Assembly (NCBI GenBank): GCA_947624245.1
Contig: CANQJL010000020.1
Span: 1-48,945, forward strand
Length of the DNA stretch: 48,945 nt
Reading direction: 5' to 3'
Origin: an uncultured Acetatifactor sp.
GTDB taxonomy: Bacteria; Bacillota; Clostridia; Lachnospirales; Lachnospiraceae
In this document: piece by piece, positions 1 through 8,195 of the stretch
Layout: each line of letters begins with the position of its first letter
Numbering within the stretch: the stretch's first letter is position 1
Translations under genes and position numbers: made by a program
Notes under the pieces: generated by a model
What the model was told of the DNA's origin: nothing
What the model saw: only the letters and a program-made list of their open reading frames with translations
The model's database searches: none

Positions 1-1049
1 AGCTGCACATTCACATAATTTTCCGCAAGAGCGCCCTTAAAGTCATTGAGCTCCTCCACCATATAGAGGACATCGTTTGGTGCCAGATCCTTTTTGGCGG
101 CAAGCAGGCCCAGATCGGAGACATATATCTTGAAAGCGTCAATGTCACGGTAGTTTTCCAAAGGCTTCTTCACCTGTTCCACCCTGAACACCTGCGACGC
201 AATCCCCGACAGGCAAAGCCATTCGATGGCGTTCTCAAATTCGGAAGCCCGCCCGCCTTTCTTGATCAGTTTATATTGAAAACGAGTATTCTTTTTGGAA
301 AGCTGCACGGTAATATTGTCATAGGCAAGCCGTGTCTTCTTGAGCTCATTCAGGCTGTTGTACTTGCTCATATCATTTAGATAGCTTGCCAGAATGGTAT
401 CCTGCGTATGGCGCACAAGGATATGATCCTTTGTCTGGGAAAACTGCATGACGCACTCCGGCATACCACCCACGGTCAAATACCGGCGGTACAGCAGCAT
501 TGCCGCATCGTGCAAAGCGGAGGGCAGGGGCGTGTCGGTCCGGAAGCACTTTTTGATCTGTTCCACCAGTGCATCCTCGCCCAGCGCAAGCATGAATTCC
601 TCCATATCCATCGGGTAAAGCGTCTTCATATCGACCTTGCCCACGGGGAAAGAGAACTTTGCGCGATTTACCGCAACGCCTAAAAGGCTGCCTGCCACGA
701 TAATATGATATTCAGGGGCCTCCTCGCAAAAATACTTCAGGGAAGTCAGCGCCCGCTCGCAGAGCTGCACCTCGTCAAAGACAATCAGCGTTTTCTCCCT
801 GACAATAGTCTGACCTGCGATATGGGATAAAACGGGAATCAGATAATCGGGACTGATGTTTTCCGCAAAGGTCTCTGAAAGCTTCGGATTGGTCTCAAAG
901 TTGAAATACGCCACATTTTCATAATGTGTGCGCCCGAATTCCAAAATGGAGTAGGTCTTGCCGACCTGCCTTGCTCCCTGTAGAATCAACGGCTTGCGGT
1001 GCGCGCTCTCTTTCCACGCCTCCAAAAAGGCCATGATCTTCCTGTACAT
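1..1049 (-). CDS. AAA-family ATPase with DUF4143-type C-terminal region (partial, 3' end outside window)
   Basis: The reading frame is open from the ATG at 1049 through position 1, so about 349 codons are visible and the C-terminus is cut off by the window edge. An AGGAGG ribosome site at 1055-1060 supports this start. A P-loop GARQVGKT lies at residues 25-32 and a Walker B-like LIVFDE near 88-93, followed by the AGS sensor-like turn. This order matches the AAA_14/DUF4143 family of small ATPases, which are widespread in Clostridia and Bacteroidetes, often several per genome, and have no settled function. It is monocistronic here with its own promoter (1078-1106). The family call is from motifs only. 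Confidence 0.8.
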   Translation of the reverse strand, partial: MYRKIMAFLEAWKESAHRKPLILQGARQVGKTYSILEFGRTHYENVAYFNFETNPKLSETFAENISPDYLIPVLSHIAGQTIVREKTLIVFDEVQLCERALTSLKYFCEEAPEYHIIVAGSLLGVAVNRAKFSFPVGKVDMKTLYPMDMEEFMLALGEDALVEQIKKCFRTDTPLPSALHDAAMLLYRRYLTVGGMPECVMQFSQTKDHILVRHTQDTILASYLNDMSKYNSLNELKKTRLAYDNITVQLSKKNTRFQYKLIKKGGRASEFENAIEWLCLSGIASQVFRVEQVKKPLENYRDIDAFKIYVSDLGLLAAKKDLAPNDVLYMVEELNDFKGALAENYVNVQ

Positions 1050-1077
1050 AAGCGCCTCCTTTCTATAAGTCACCTAT

Positions 1078-1106
1078 AGCATAGCAATTATTCATGTAAA
1101 AATCAA
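1078..1106 (-). promoter_or_regulatory. Promoter of the AAA ATPase gene with inverted-repeat arm in its spacer
   Basis: On the minus strand TTGATT (1101-1106) and TATGCT (1078-1083) are separated by 17 bp. The spacer holds AATTATTCATG (1086-1096), and its inverted copy lies at 1137-1147 upstream of the -35 box. The arrangement suggests repression by DNA looping or a dimeric regulator, but no regulator is visible nearby. Confidence 0.5.
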
Positions 1107-1191
1107 TATTATTTTTAAAATATTTGCATTAAATTGCATGAATAATTACATAGTATGCGCATTTTTCTACATGTAATATATCAAAAGCCAT

Positions 1192-1231
1192 AAATAAAAA
1201 GCGCCTATCCCGTGTAATCACAGGATAGGCG
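1192..1231 (-). terminator. Rho-independent terminator after the lipoprotein gene
   Basis: Arms 1202-1210 and 1223-1231 form a perfect 9-bp stem (CGCCTATCC/GGATAGGCG). On the minus strand it is followed by a T-rich run (complement of 1192-1200). It lies 58 bp downstream of the stop codon at 1289. Confidence 0.8.
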
Positions 1232-1288
1232 GCGTCCGTAAGGACAATCTTCACTTACAAATCGCAAAATTTTACAACAGCTCAAAAA

Positions 1289-2017
1289 TTACGGATATAC
1301 GATATCGTATCTCTCCGGAAGCTCCGAGTAAATGTCATAGCGAAAATCCTCCGCGCGGTACACGCCCAGCTCGTCCGCAGAATATTCGTTATTTTCCAAT
1401 TTCTCCCGATCCATATCCACGAAGGGGAAGGGATATCTTCCGCTCGTATCTCCCGTGCAATAATACATGTCCTCCGATCCGGAGCTTTTCAGGAAACAGA
1501 TCCACTCACTGTCCTTTGCCATCGGCGTCAGGTGGCTGTACGCGACGATGCTCTTACTGCCCTCGTTCACGGTATAGCGCTGAAAGATCCGAATCACATC
1601 GCTTTCGGAAGACCCCTTCAGGGTCTGTCCGATCTCGAAGGAATTGACATAGCCGTTCCCCTCCTGCGCCGCATCTTCGGTAAAGCGCCCCGTTACGACC
1701 AGATCCGAGTCCTTCTCCAGTGCGTTCAGATCGCCGTACCAGTTGAAATCAGCCAGAGAATAGACCACCTCATACTGCTCCCCGCCCATGGTATAGTACA
1801 AAGGCTCCGGCGTAGGTTCCTCCGACGGTTCCGGCTGCACGGTCGGCTCCGGAGAAGCCGTCGGCTCCAGGCTCATACTCTCATCACTTTCCGCCGAAGA
1901 CTGTTGTGCAGAACTCTCCCCGGAAGCCTCCGGCTGCCCGGCCTGCGAACAACCGCACAAAACTACGGAAAGAATCGCAAGAACGGATATTGTACGATAC
2001 ATGGAAAACCTTTTCAT
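1289..2017 (-). CDS. Putative secreted lipoprotein of unknown function
   Basis: The 242-residue product starts with a short basic segment and a hydrophobic stretch ending in the lipobox LCGC, so Cys23 is the probable lipidation site. A Ser/Glu-rich segment and a Pro-Glu-Pro-Thr-rich linker (about residues 45-75) follow, as is usual for Gram-positive surface lipoproteins. Residues 76-242 form a globular region with no family I recognise. The start is not fully certain: the second Met (residue 6) has an AAAAGG run just upstream and would also keep the signal peptide. The gene lies downstream of htpG in the same direction, 67 bp away, and is closed by its own terminator. The outer face of the membrane is the likely site of action. 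Confidence 0.7.
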   Translation of the reverse strand: MKRFSMYRTISVLAILSVVLCGCSQAGQPEASGESSAQQSSAESDESMSLEPTASPEPTVQPEPSEEPTPEPLYYTMGGEQYEVVYSLADFNWYGDLNALEKDSDLVVTGRFTEDAAQEGNGYVNSFEIGQTLKGSSESDVIRIFQRYTVNEGSKSIVAYSHLTPMAKDSEWICFLKSSGSEDMYYCTGDTSGRYPFPFVDMDREKLENNEYSADELGVYRAEDFRYDIYSELPERYDIVYP

Positions 2018-2084
2018 TTTTATACCCCAAAAACTTCTGTCAACTTATGCTTTCGGATATCTGATGATCTTTCGTTCTGCCGCT

Positions 2085-4232
2085 TTACTTGGCCAACAGC
2101 ATCATGATCTCGTTGCTTCTGGCGATGAACTTCGTCATCGCTTCCGGCGCCAGAGGCGCCTGCTGAATCTTGGCCAGGTCGTAGAGCTGCTCACAGATCA
2201 TCTCCACATTGTCCCCGTCCTGATGCTCTGTCACATACTGCACCAGAGGGTGATTTGCGTTCAGGATCAGCGTCTCACCCTCGCCGCCGAAGGCTCCCAT
2301 GTCCATGCCGGGCATGGAGTACATTTTCATCATATCCTGCATACGTCTGGTCTCCTCGGACAGAGTGAGCACGGAGGATATCTTCTTGTTCTTCAGCTTC
2401 TCCACCTTGATGGTGACCTTGTCGTTCTTGAGCGCCTTCTTCATGATCTTGCCGATGGCTTCCGCCTGCTCCTCAAATTCCTTCTCGGCCTTCTTGGAGG
2501 TCTTTGACTTCAGCGCATCGGTCACGTCTGCGTCAATGCGCTGAAAACGGATTCCCTCGTTCTTGGCCTCCAGTTGGGAGATGAAGGGCTGGTCGATATT
2601 GTGGGTCAGGATCACGGCGTCCATCTTAGCCGCCTTGAACATATTGATATACTGGCTCTGCTGCTGTTCGTCGGTGACGTAGTAGATGGTCTTCTCCTTC
2701 TTTTCTTCCTCAGCCTCTTCCGAATCGGAGGAATCTGCCGCGCCGTCAGGTCCGTCCGTGACCACCTCGGCCTCCACCTTGTTGCCTGCCTCGTCCACAG
2801 CGGTTCCCGTCGAACTGCCGCCTTCATTGTCTGCGTCCTCCTCGTCCTGAGGTTTGATCTCCAGACACTCGGGCAGCGTCAAATACTTGCCGTCAAGATT
2901 CTTGAACAGGATATAATTCGTCATTCTCTCGCAGAACTTATCGTCCTTCAGGCAGCCGAATTTGATAAAGGGGCTGATGTCGTCCCAGTATTTGTCGTAT
3001 TCTTCCTTATCGGTCTTGCACATGCCGGAAAGCTTGTCCGCCACCTTCTTGGTAATGTGCTCGGAGATCTTCTTTACAAAACCGTCGTTCTGCAGTGCGC
3101 TTCTCGATACGTTCAAAGGCAGATCCGGACAGTCGATGACGCCCTTTAGGAGCATCAAAAACTCCGGAATGACCTCTTTGATATTATCGGCAATGAACAC
3201 CTGATTGTTGTACAGCTTGATGGTCCCCTCGATGGATTCGTACTCCATATTGATCTTGGGAAAATACAGAATCCCCTTTAAATTAAAAGGATAATCCATG
3301 TTCAGATGGATCCAGAACAGCGGCTCCTTGTAATCCTGGAACACCTTTCTGTAAAACTCCAGATACTCCTCCTTGGTGCAGTTGTTGGGGTTCTTAGTCC
3401 ACAGAGGCTCGGTCTCGTTCATGAGCTCCGGCCGTTTTCGGATCTTCAGCTTCTTGGGCTCCGCTGCCTTAGCCTCCGCCGTATCCGCACCGTCGGCCCC
3501 TTCCGCTGCGCCGCCCTCCTTTTTCTCCGGCAGGATCTCCTCCAGCACCACGTCGTCCGGCTGCTTTTCCTCTTCCCTGATGATCTGGGTCTCCTGGCTG
3601 TTCGCCTTAGACAGATAAATCTCTGTAGGCATGAAGGAACAGTACTTCTTAATGACCTCTCTTGCCTTGTATTCATTGCAGAACTCCAGGCAGTCTTCAT
3701 TCAAAAACAGCGTGATCGTGGTCCCCACCTGCGCTTTGCCGCCCTCCTCCATGGAGAACTGCGTGCCGCCGTCACATTCCCAGTGGACAGGCTTCGCGCC
3801 CTCTTTATAGGAAAGGGTATCGATATGCACCTCGTCCGCGACCATGAACGCAGAGTAAAATCCCAGTCCGAAATGGCCGATGATCTGATCCGCATTGCTC
3901 TTGTCCTTGTATTTTTCAATAAAGTCCGCTGCGCCGGAAAATGCAATCTGATTGATATATTCCTCCACCTCGTCCGCCGTCATGCCCAAACCGTTGTCGG
4001 TAAAGGAGATGGTCTTGTCCTCGGGACTGACCTCCACGTCCACCCGCGCCTTGTACCCTTCCGGCAGGGTGTACTCCCCCATCATGTCCAGCTTCTTCAA
4101 CTTTGTCACCGCATCGCAGCCGTTGGAGATCAATTCTCTGTAAAAAATGTCATGATCCGAATACAGCCATTTCTTGATGATCGGAAAAATATTTTCGCTG
4201 TTGATGGACAAACTTCCTGTTTTTGCTGCCAT
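2085..4232 (-). CDS. htpG: Chaperone HtpG (Hsp90 family)
   Basis: The product is a cytosolic ATP-dependent Hsp90 chaperone. Visible GHKL ATPase motifs are ELISNGCDA (the catalytic Glu and ATP-binding Asn), DNGLGM and GHFGLGFYS, followed by middle-domain signatures such as LNVSRSALQ. The start at 4232 (MAAKTG) is preferred because AAAGGAG lies about 9 nt upstream; the open frame extends nine codons further with no ribosome site. At about 715 residues it is longer than the usual 610-640. Two acidic, low-complexity insertions explain this, one near residue 225-265 and one near 470-530 rich in Asp, Glu, Gly and Ser. The gene is preceded by a promoter and a perfect CIRCE operator, so HrcA heat-shock control is expected. 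Confidence 0.96.
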   Translation of the reverse strand: MAAKTGSLSINSENIFPIIKKWLYSDHDIFYRELISNGCDAVTKLKKLDMMGEYTLPEGYKARVDVEVSPEDKTISFTDNGLGMTADEVEEYINQIAFSGAADFIEKYKDKSNADQIIGHFGLGFYSAFMVADEVHIDTLSYKEGAKPVHWECDGGTQFSMEEGGKAQVGTTITLFLNEDCLEFCNEYKAREVIKKYCSFMPTEIYLSKANSQETQIIREEEKQPDDVVLEEILPEKKEGGAAEGADGADTAEAKAAEPKKLKIRKRPELMNETEPLWTKNPNNCTKEEYLEFYRKVFQDYKEPLFWIHLNMDYPFNLKGILYFPKINMEYESIEGTIKLYNNQVFIADNIKEVIPEFLMLLKGVIDCPDLPLNVSRSALQNDGFVKKISEHITKKVADKLSGMCKTDKEEYDKYWDDISPFIKFGCLKDDKFCERMTNYILFKNLDGKYLTLPECLEIKPQDEEDADNEGGSSTGTAVDEAGNKVEAEVVTDGPDGAADSSDSEEAEEEKKEKTIYYVTDEQQQSQYINMFKAAKMDAVILTHNIDQPFISQLEAKNEGIRFQRIDADVTDALKSKTSKKAEKEFEEQAEAIGKIMKKALKNDKVTIKVEKLKNKKISSVLTLSEETRRMQDMMKMYSMPGMDMGAFGGEGETLILNANHPLVQYVTEHQDGDNVEMICEQLYDLAKIQQAPLAPEAMTKFIARSNEIMMLLAK

Positions 4233-4301
4233 TGTTATCACTCCTTTTATTTTCATCACTTGGTTCCTATTACAGTCATGAATGGCCTTTAACTGATACT
4301 T

Positions 4302-4330
4302 AGTTTATCCCCCTGAAATACAAAAGTCAA
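4302..4330 (-). promoter_or_regulatory. htpG promoter (TTGACT-17-TAAACT)
   Basis: On the minus strand a -35 TTGACT (4325-4330) and a -10 TAAACT (4302-4307) are separated by 17 bp. The CIRCE element ends 7 bp upstream of the -35 box. Confidence 0.65.
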
Positions 4331-4337
4331 TAAAAAA

Positions 4338-4364
4338 TTAGCACTCATTAGGTCTGAGTGCTAA
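4338..4364. promoter_or_regulatory. CIRCE operator (HrcA binding site)
   Basis: TTAGCACTC at 4338-4346 and GAGTGCTAA at 4356-4364 form the perfect 9-bp inverted repeat with 9-bp spacer that defines CIRCE, the site bound by the heat-shock repressor HrcA. It lies directly upstream of the htpG promoter, about 105 bp before the htpG start codon. Confidence 0.95.
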
Positions 4365-4453
4365 TAATCTCCTGAAAAGCCTTTATTTTCAATGAATTGC
4401 GCCTTTCTAAAATTTTTGTAAACTCTGTTTCACACAATCCTCGCTGACTGCTT

Positions 4454-5518
4454 TTAAGGAAAATATTTGTCGTACACGTCAAAGAACGAGGCAGTCTTCA
4501 CATTTTCGTCATGGAGAAAGCCCACCTGATCCCAGAGCTTTTCATTGAGGCTCCTGCTCAGCTTTTCCACAAAGACGTCGTACTCCTGTCCGAACACCTC
4601 CCGCCTGCGCTCCTCAACGATATCCAGCTTGTTCGCATCTGTCTGTTCCCTGTCAAATGTATTGAGGCATTTGATGATGTGATAGCCGCTCTCGCTCTCC
4701 ACCACCTGACTGATCTCATCGGTCGCCAGAGAGAACGCAGCCTCCTCGAAAGCGGCGTCCATCTCTCCCTTGCCGAAAGAATAGGTGATCGTGGGGTCCT
4801 CGCTGTAGCGCGAGGCCAGATCCGAGAAATTCGCCCCCTCCGCCACGGCCATTTCCCTGATTTCGCATGCCTTCTGATAGACAGATTTCTTCATCTCGTC
4901 CGTGTAGGGTATGCGGTTCCCCTCCCCGTCAGTGGTATAGGTCTTCAGTAAAATATGCTGCACGGTGATCGTCCGGGCCTCGTCATCACTGATCTCCGGA
5001 TTGATGTCCTGTATAATATACCGATATACCTTGTCCGCCAGCGCGTATTCCGTATACATTTGAACGATGATATCCGAATCCACGTCCATCAGCTCTATTT
5101 CCGCATCGCTCAGGGAACGGAAATACTCCTCCGCCGCTTGCCGGACCTTCTCCTGTTCCGCCTCGGTCAGCGCAACGCCTTTGCTGTCCGCCAGCAGATA
5201 CATGGTCTTGATCTGAACGGCCTTGGCCAACACCATATCCTTGACGTTCTCCTCCAGCGTGACCCCCTCCAGGGACACATTCCAGATTTCCTCGCCGTAG
5301 ACTTCCTCATACTGGTTCTGGGTGTTGGTAAGGTACACCATCATCTCCGGCAGGGTACAGGTAATGCCCCCAATCTTAAATACCTCGTCCTTTCCGAAGC
5401 CCGTGGTGAAGATCACCTTCGCTTTCCCGCAGGATACCAAGGCAAAAAGACACACTATCAACATAAACAGCAATATGCCCGCTTTTCTTTTTCGGCTCTT
5501 CGTCCCGTCACCGCTCAT
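4454..5518 (-). CDS. PrsA-like lipoprotein peptidyl-prolyl isomerase (parvulin type)
   Basis: The likely role is folding of exported proteins at the outer face of the membrane. The start at 5518 is preferred because it directly precedes a basic n-region and a hydrophobic segment ending in the lipobox ALVSC. The open frame runs 46 codons further upstream, but that part looks non-coding. An AAGGAGGAAAGGG stretch lies upstream. After a SurA-like N-terminal helical region, a PpiC rotamase domain is seen (VQHILLK, then FSDLASRYSEDP, GKGEMDAAFEEAAFSL and SGYHIIKCL, in order), with a short C-terminal helix after it. The length of 354 residues fits PrsA-type foldases. It sits alone between htpG and ilvE. 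Confidence 0.85.
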   Translation of the reverse strand: MSGDGTKSRKRKAGILLFMLIVCLFALVSCGKAKVIFTTGFGKDEVFKIGGITCTLPEMMVYLTNTQNQYEEVYGEEIWNVSLEGVTLEENVKDMVLAKAVQIKTMYLLADSKGVALTEAEQEKVRQAAEEYFRSLSDAEIELMDVDSDIIVQMYTEYALADKVYRYIIQDINPEISDDEARTITVQHILLKTYTTDGEGNRIPYTDEMKKSVYQKACEIREMAVAEGANFSDLASRYSEDPTITYSFGKGEMDAAFEEAAFSLATDEISQVVESESGYHIIKCLNTFDREQTDANKLDIVEERRREVFGQEYDVFVEKLSRSLNEKLWDQVGFLHDENVKTASFFDVYDKYFP

Positions 5519-5597
5519 GCCTGTGACCCTTTCCTCCTTGACGCTTAAATGCTGCAGCTCCCCCATGGGCTGTATGTTTTTGCTTCCCCAGCTTAAC

Positions 5598-5640
5598 ATA
5601 AAAAGCGGCCCGTTCGCAACCGGAACCTGCGCGGACCGCC
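5598..5640 (-). terminator. Rho-independent terminator after ilvE
   Basis: Minus-strand GCGGTCC (5633-5639) pairs with GGGCCGC (5605-5611) with one G-T pair. A run of five T follows (complement of 5600-5604). It lies 26 bp past the ilvE stop codon. Confidence 0.65.
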
Positions 5641-5665
5641 AATTATCAAAAGCCAACCTTCTATC

Positions 5666-6691
5666 TTATTCGATCACATGAATCCAGCCCTTAGGCGCCT
5701 CAATACGTCCCATCTGGATACCGGTGAGGGTATCGTAGAGCTTCTGGATCGTGGGACCCATTGCGGTCATGCCGCTGGGCAGGCAGATCTCCCTGCCGTG
5801 GTCTACGATCTTGCCTACGGGCGAGATCACTGCTGCCGTACCGCAGAGGCCGCACTCGGCAAAATCCTTCACCTCGTCAAGATATACCTCTCTCTCCTCC
5901 ACCTCAAGTCCCAGATACTCTTTTGCCACATGTACCAGCGAACGGCGGGTGATGGAGGGCAAAATACTGTCGGACTTGGGCGTCACCACCTTGTTGTCCT
6001 TGGTGATGAACAGGAAGTTGGCGCCGCCGGTCTCCTCTACCTTGGTACGGGTGCCGGGGTCGAGATACATATTTTCGTCAAAGCCTTCCTTGTGAGCCGT
6101 TACAATGGCATGAAGACTCATGGCGTAGTTCAGACCCGCCTTGATATGTCCCGTTCCGTGAGGCGCAGCCCTGTCAAAGTCGCTGACACGGATAGTCAAA
6201 GGCTTTACGCCGCCCTTGAAATAAGGGCCTACGGGCGTGCAGAAAATGCGGAACTGATACTCGTCGGCAGGCTTTACGCCGATCACGGGATTGCTCCCGA
6301 ACATATAGGGGCGAATGTACAGAGTGGCGCCGCTTCCGTAAGGAGGCACATATGCGGCATTTGCCTTTACGGTCTCTGTCACAGCCTCCACAAAGCGATC
6401 CTTGGGGAATACCGGCATCTCAAGTCTCGACGCACTGGCCTCCAAACGCTCTGCATTCAAATCAGGGCGGAAGGTAACGATGTGTCCGTCCTCGGTGGTA
6501 TAAGCCTTCAGACCTTCAAACACCGTCTGCGCATACTGCAGAACTCCGGCGCACTCGTTCAGGACAATATTGGCGTCCTCCGTCAGCACTCCGTCGTCCC
6601 AGGCACCGTTCTTATAGTTGGAGACGTATCTGTAATCCGTCTGCACATAGCCAAAACCGAGATTGCTCCAATCAATATTTTTCTTTTCCAT
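5666..6691 (-). CDS. ilvE: Branched-chain-amino-acid aminotransferase
   Basis: The product is a PLP-dependent transaminase (fold type IV) that interconverts Leu, Ile and Val with their 2-oxo acids. Family features visible in order are QTVFEGLKAY, FRPDLNAERL, the GHIKAGLNYAMSL stretch holding the PLP-binding Lys, the EETGGANFLFI loop and the GTAAVISPVG turn near the C-terminus. The length of 341 residues is typical of bacterial BCAT group II. The ATG at 6691 is chosen because a GAAGG lies 9 nt upstream; a GTG two codons earlier is less likely. The gene has its own terminator and a probable promoter in the 100-bp gap upstream (TTGACT near 6747 and TATAAT near 6727 on the minus strand). Confidence 0.95.
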   Translation of the reverse strand: MEKKNIDWSNLGFGYVQTDYRYVSNYKNGAWDDGVLTEDANIVLNECAGVLQYAQTVFEGLKAYTTEDGHIVTFRPDLNAERLEASASRLEMPVFPKDRFVEAVTETVKANAAYVPPYGSGATLYIRPYMFGSNPVIGVKPADEYQFRIFCTPVGPYFKGGVKPLTIRVSDFDRAAPHGTGHIKAGLNYAMSLHAIVTAHKEGFDENMYLDPGTRTKVEETGGANFLFITKDNKVVTPKSDSILPSITRRSLVHVAKEYLGLEVEEREVYLDEVKDFAECGLCGTAAVISPVGKIVDHGREICLPSGMTAMGPTIQKLYDTLTGIQMGRIEAPKGWIHVIE

Positions 6692-6791
6692 TGACACGAC
6701 CTTCTTTCCTATGATATTGGAATCATTATTATACTTTTACCGCCAAAAGTCAAGAGGCTTATCTTAAAACGGCTGTATACCGATAAGCAGA

Positions 6792-7283
6792 TTACTTCTT
6801 TCTCTCATATTTCACAAATCGGTAGGGAATGTCAAAATAGGTCAACTCATCGCCGTCTGCCGTAATCTCCCATTCATCGTCCCGATCAAGGTCGGGGAAA
6901 TAGGTATCCGCCTGGTAGGCGTGATCGATCTTCGTGACGTGGGCCGTCTCACAGTAAGGAAGCATCTGGCGATAGACGCTCTCCCCGCCGATGATATAGA
7001 CATCGTCGGAATCATACTGCTTCAGTTCCTCCAGAAGCTCTTCCACGGAATGAACCACCGTCGCGTCCTTGACGGTATAACGGGGATCTCTGGAGAGAAT
7101 GATGTTCGTGCGGTTCTTCAAGGGCAGGCCCTGAGGAAATGTCTGAAGCGTCTTTCGGCCCAGGACCACCACCTTTCCCGTGGTCTCCTCCCTGAAATGT
7201 TTGTGGTCGTTGGGTATACTTATGAGAAGCTTGTCCCTGTTGCCGATGGCCCAGTTAGCGTCCACCGCTACGATAAGATTCAT
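6792..7283 (-). CDS. folA: Dihydrofolate reductase
   Basis: The enzyme reduces dihydrofolate to tetrahydrofolate with NADPH. Seen are the N-terminal MNLIVAVDANWAIGN, the GRKTLQTFP motif that binds the NADPH phosphate, and IIGGESVYRQML near residue 98. The length of 163 residues is standard. One feature is unusual: after the Trp-Ala-Ile-Gly-Asn motif the usual Pro-Trp pair is replaced (DKLLISIPNDHKHF), while the acidic active-site position is held by the Asp before HKHF. The gene follows thyA by 29 bp in the same direction. The pair forms the thymidylate cycle, with FolA regenerating the folate oxidised by ThyA. Confidence 0.94.
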   Translation of the reverse strand: MNLIVAVDANWAIGNRDKLLISIPNDHKHFREETTGKVVVLGRKTLQTFPQGLPLKNRTNIILSRDPRYTVKDATVVHSVEELLEELKQYDSDDVYIIGGESVYRQMLPYCETAHVTKIDHAYQADTYFPDLDRDDEWEITADGDELTYFDIPYRFVKYERKK

Positions 7284-7312
7284 GATAGTTCCTCGCTTTC
7301 AAGTAATTGATT

Positions 7313-8161
7313 TCAGATTGCTATGGGAATGTCCTTGATCTGAGGGCCGGGAGTATAGTTCTCCAAGCTCACATCTTCCGGCGTGAACCGATAGAAGTCG
7401 CGCACTTCGGGGTTCAGACGGAAAACGGGCGCCGGCTGCGGCGTGCGGGCGATCAGCTCCCTGATGATGGGAATGTGGCGGTCGTAAATGTGAGCGTCGG
7501 CGATCACATGCACCAGCTCCCCCACATTCATATCGCACACCTGCGCCAGCATATGGACCAGAACGGCATACTGCACCACGTTCCAGTTATTCGCCGCAAG
7601 CACGTCCTGAGAGCGCTGATTCAATATGGCGTTCAGCGTGAGCCTGTCCTCGCCGGACTTCTGGGTGACGTTGAACGTCATGCTGTACGCGCAGGGATAG
7701 AGATTCATCTCATGAAGATCCTGATGCACATAAATATTGGTCATGATCCTGCGGCTGAACGGATTATTCTTCAGGTCATAGATAACACGGTCCACCTGAT
7801 CCATCATTCCCTCTTTATACTGATGCTTCACGCCCATCTGATACCCGTAGGCCTTTCCGATGGAGCCGTCCTCATCTGCCCACTCGTCCCAGATATGGCC
7901 TTTCAGATCGTGAATGTTATTGGACTTTCTCTGCCAGATCCAAAGCATTTCGTCCGTCGCCAGCTTCAGCGCCGTCCTCCTGAGGGTCAGTATGGGAAAT
8001 TCCTTTGACAGGTCATAGCGGTTCACCACGCCGAATTTTTTGACCGTGTAAGCGGCCGTGCCGTCCGGCCAGTGAGGGCGCACCTTCTCCCCCTCCGTAC
8101 TGGTGCCGTTATTTAAGATATCCTCGCACATTTCTATAAATACCCGATCCGCATAACTCAT
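7313..8161 (-). CDS. thyA: Thymidylate synthase
   Basis: The enzyme methylates dUMP to dTMP using methylene-tetrahydrofolate. The catalytic Cys is in LYPCAYSMTF, and the substrate-binding QRSQDVLAANNWN and the VHVIADAHIYDRH stretch follow. The start at 8161 (MSYADRV) has AAAGGAG 9 nt upstream; the open frame reaches 27 codons further but overlaps the upstream gene. The length of 282 residues is normal. The PCA context replaces the usual PCH found in E. coli-like enzymes. This is the first gene of a two-gene unit with folA, and it lies 34 bp after the stop of the unknown gene at 8196. Confidence 0.94.
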   Translation of the reverse strand: MSYADRVFIEMCEDILNNGTSTEGEKVRPHWPDGTAAYTVKKFGVVNRYDLSKEFPILTLRRTALKLATDEMLWIWQRKSNNIHDLKGHIWDEWADEDGSIGKAYGYQMGVKHQYKEGMMDQVDRVIYDLKNNPFSRRIMTNIYVHQDLHEMNLYPCAYSMTFNVTQKSGEDRLTLNAILNQRSQDVLAANNWNVVQYAVLVHMLAQVCDMNVGELVHVIADAHIYDRHIPIIRELIARTPQPAPVFRLNPEVRDFYRFTPEDVSLENYTPGPQIKDIPIAI

Positions 8162-8195
8162 TTTGGTCGCTCCTTTGTCCCTAATAAAGAACTTC

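Noticed and set aside
3306..4292. Plus-strand open frame (328 codons) opposite htpG
   Set aside because: It is a shadow of a GC-rich conserved gene and would run through the CIRCE-side leader without a ribosome site.
6692..6791. T-box leader before ilvE
   Set aside because: The gap is only 100 bp and lacks a specifier stem, a T-box sequence and an antiterminator.
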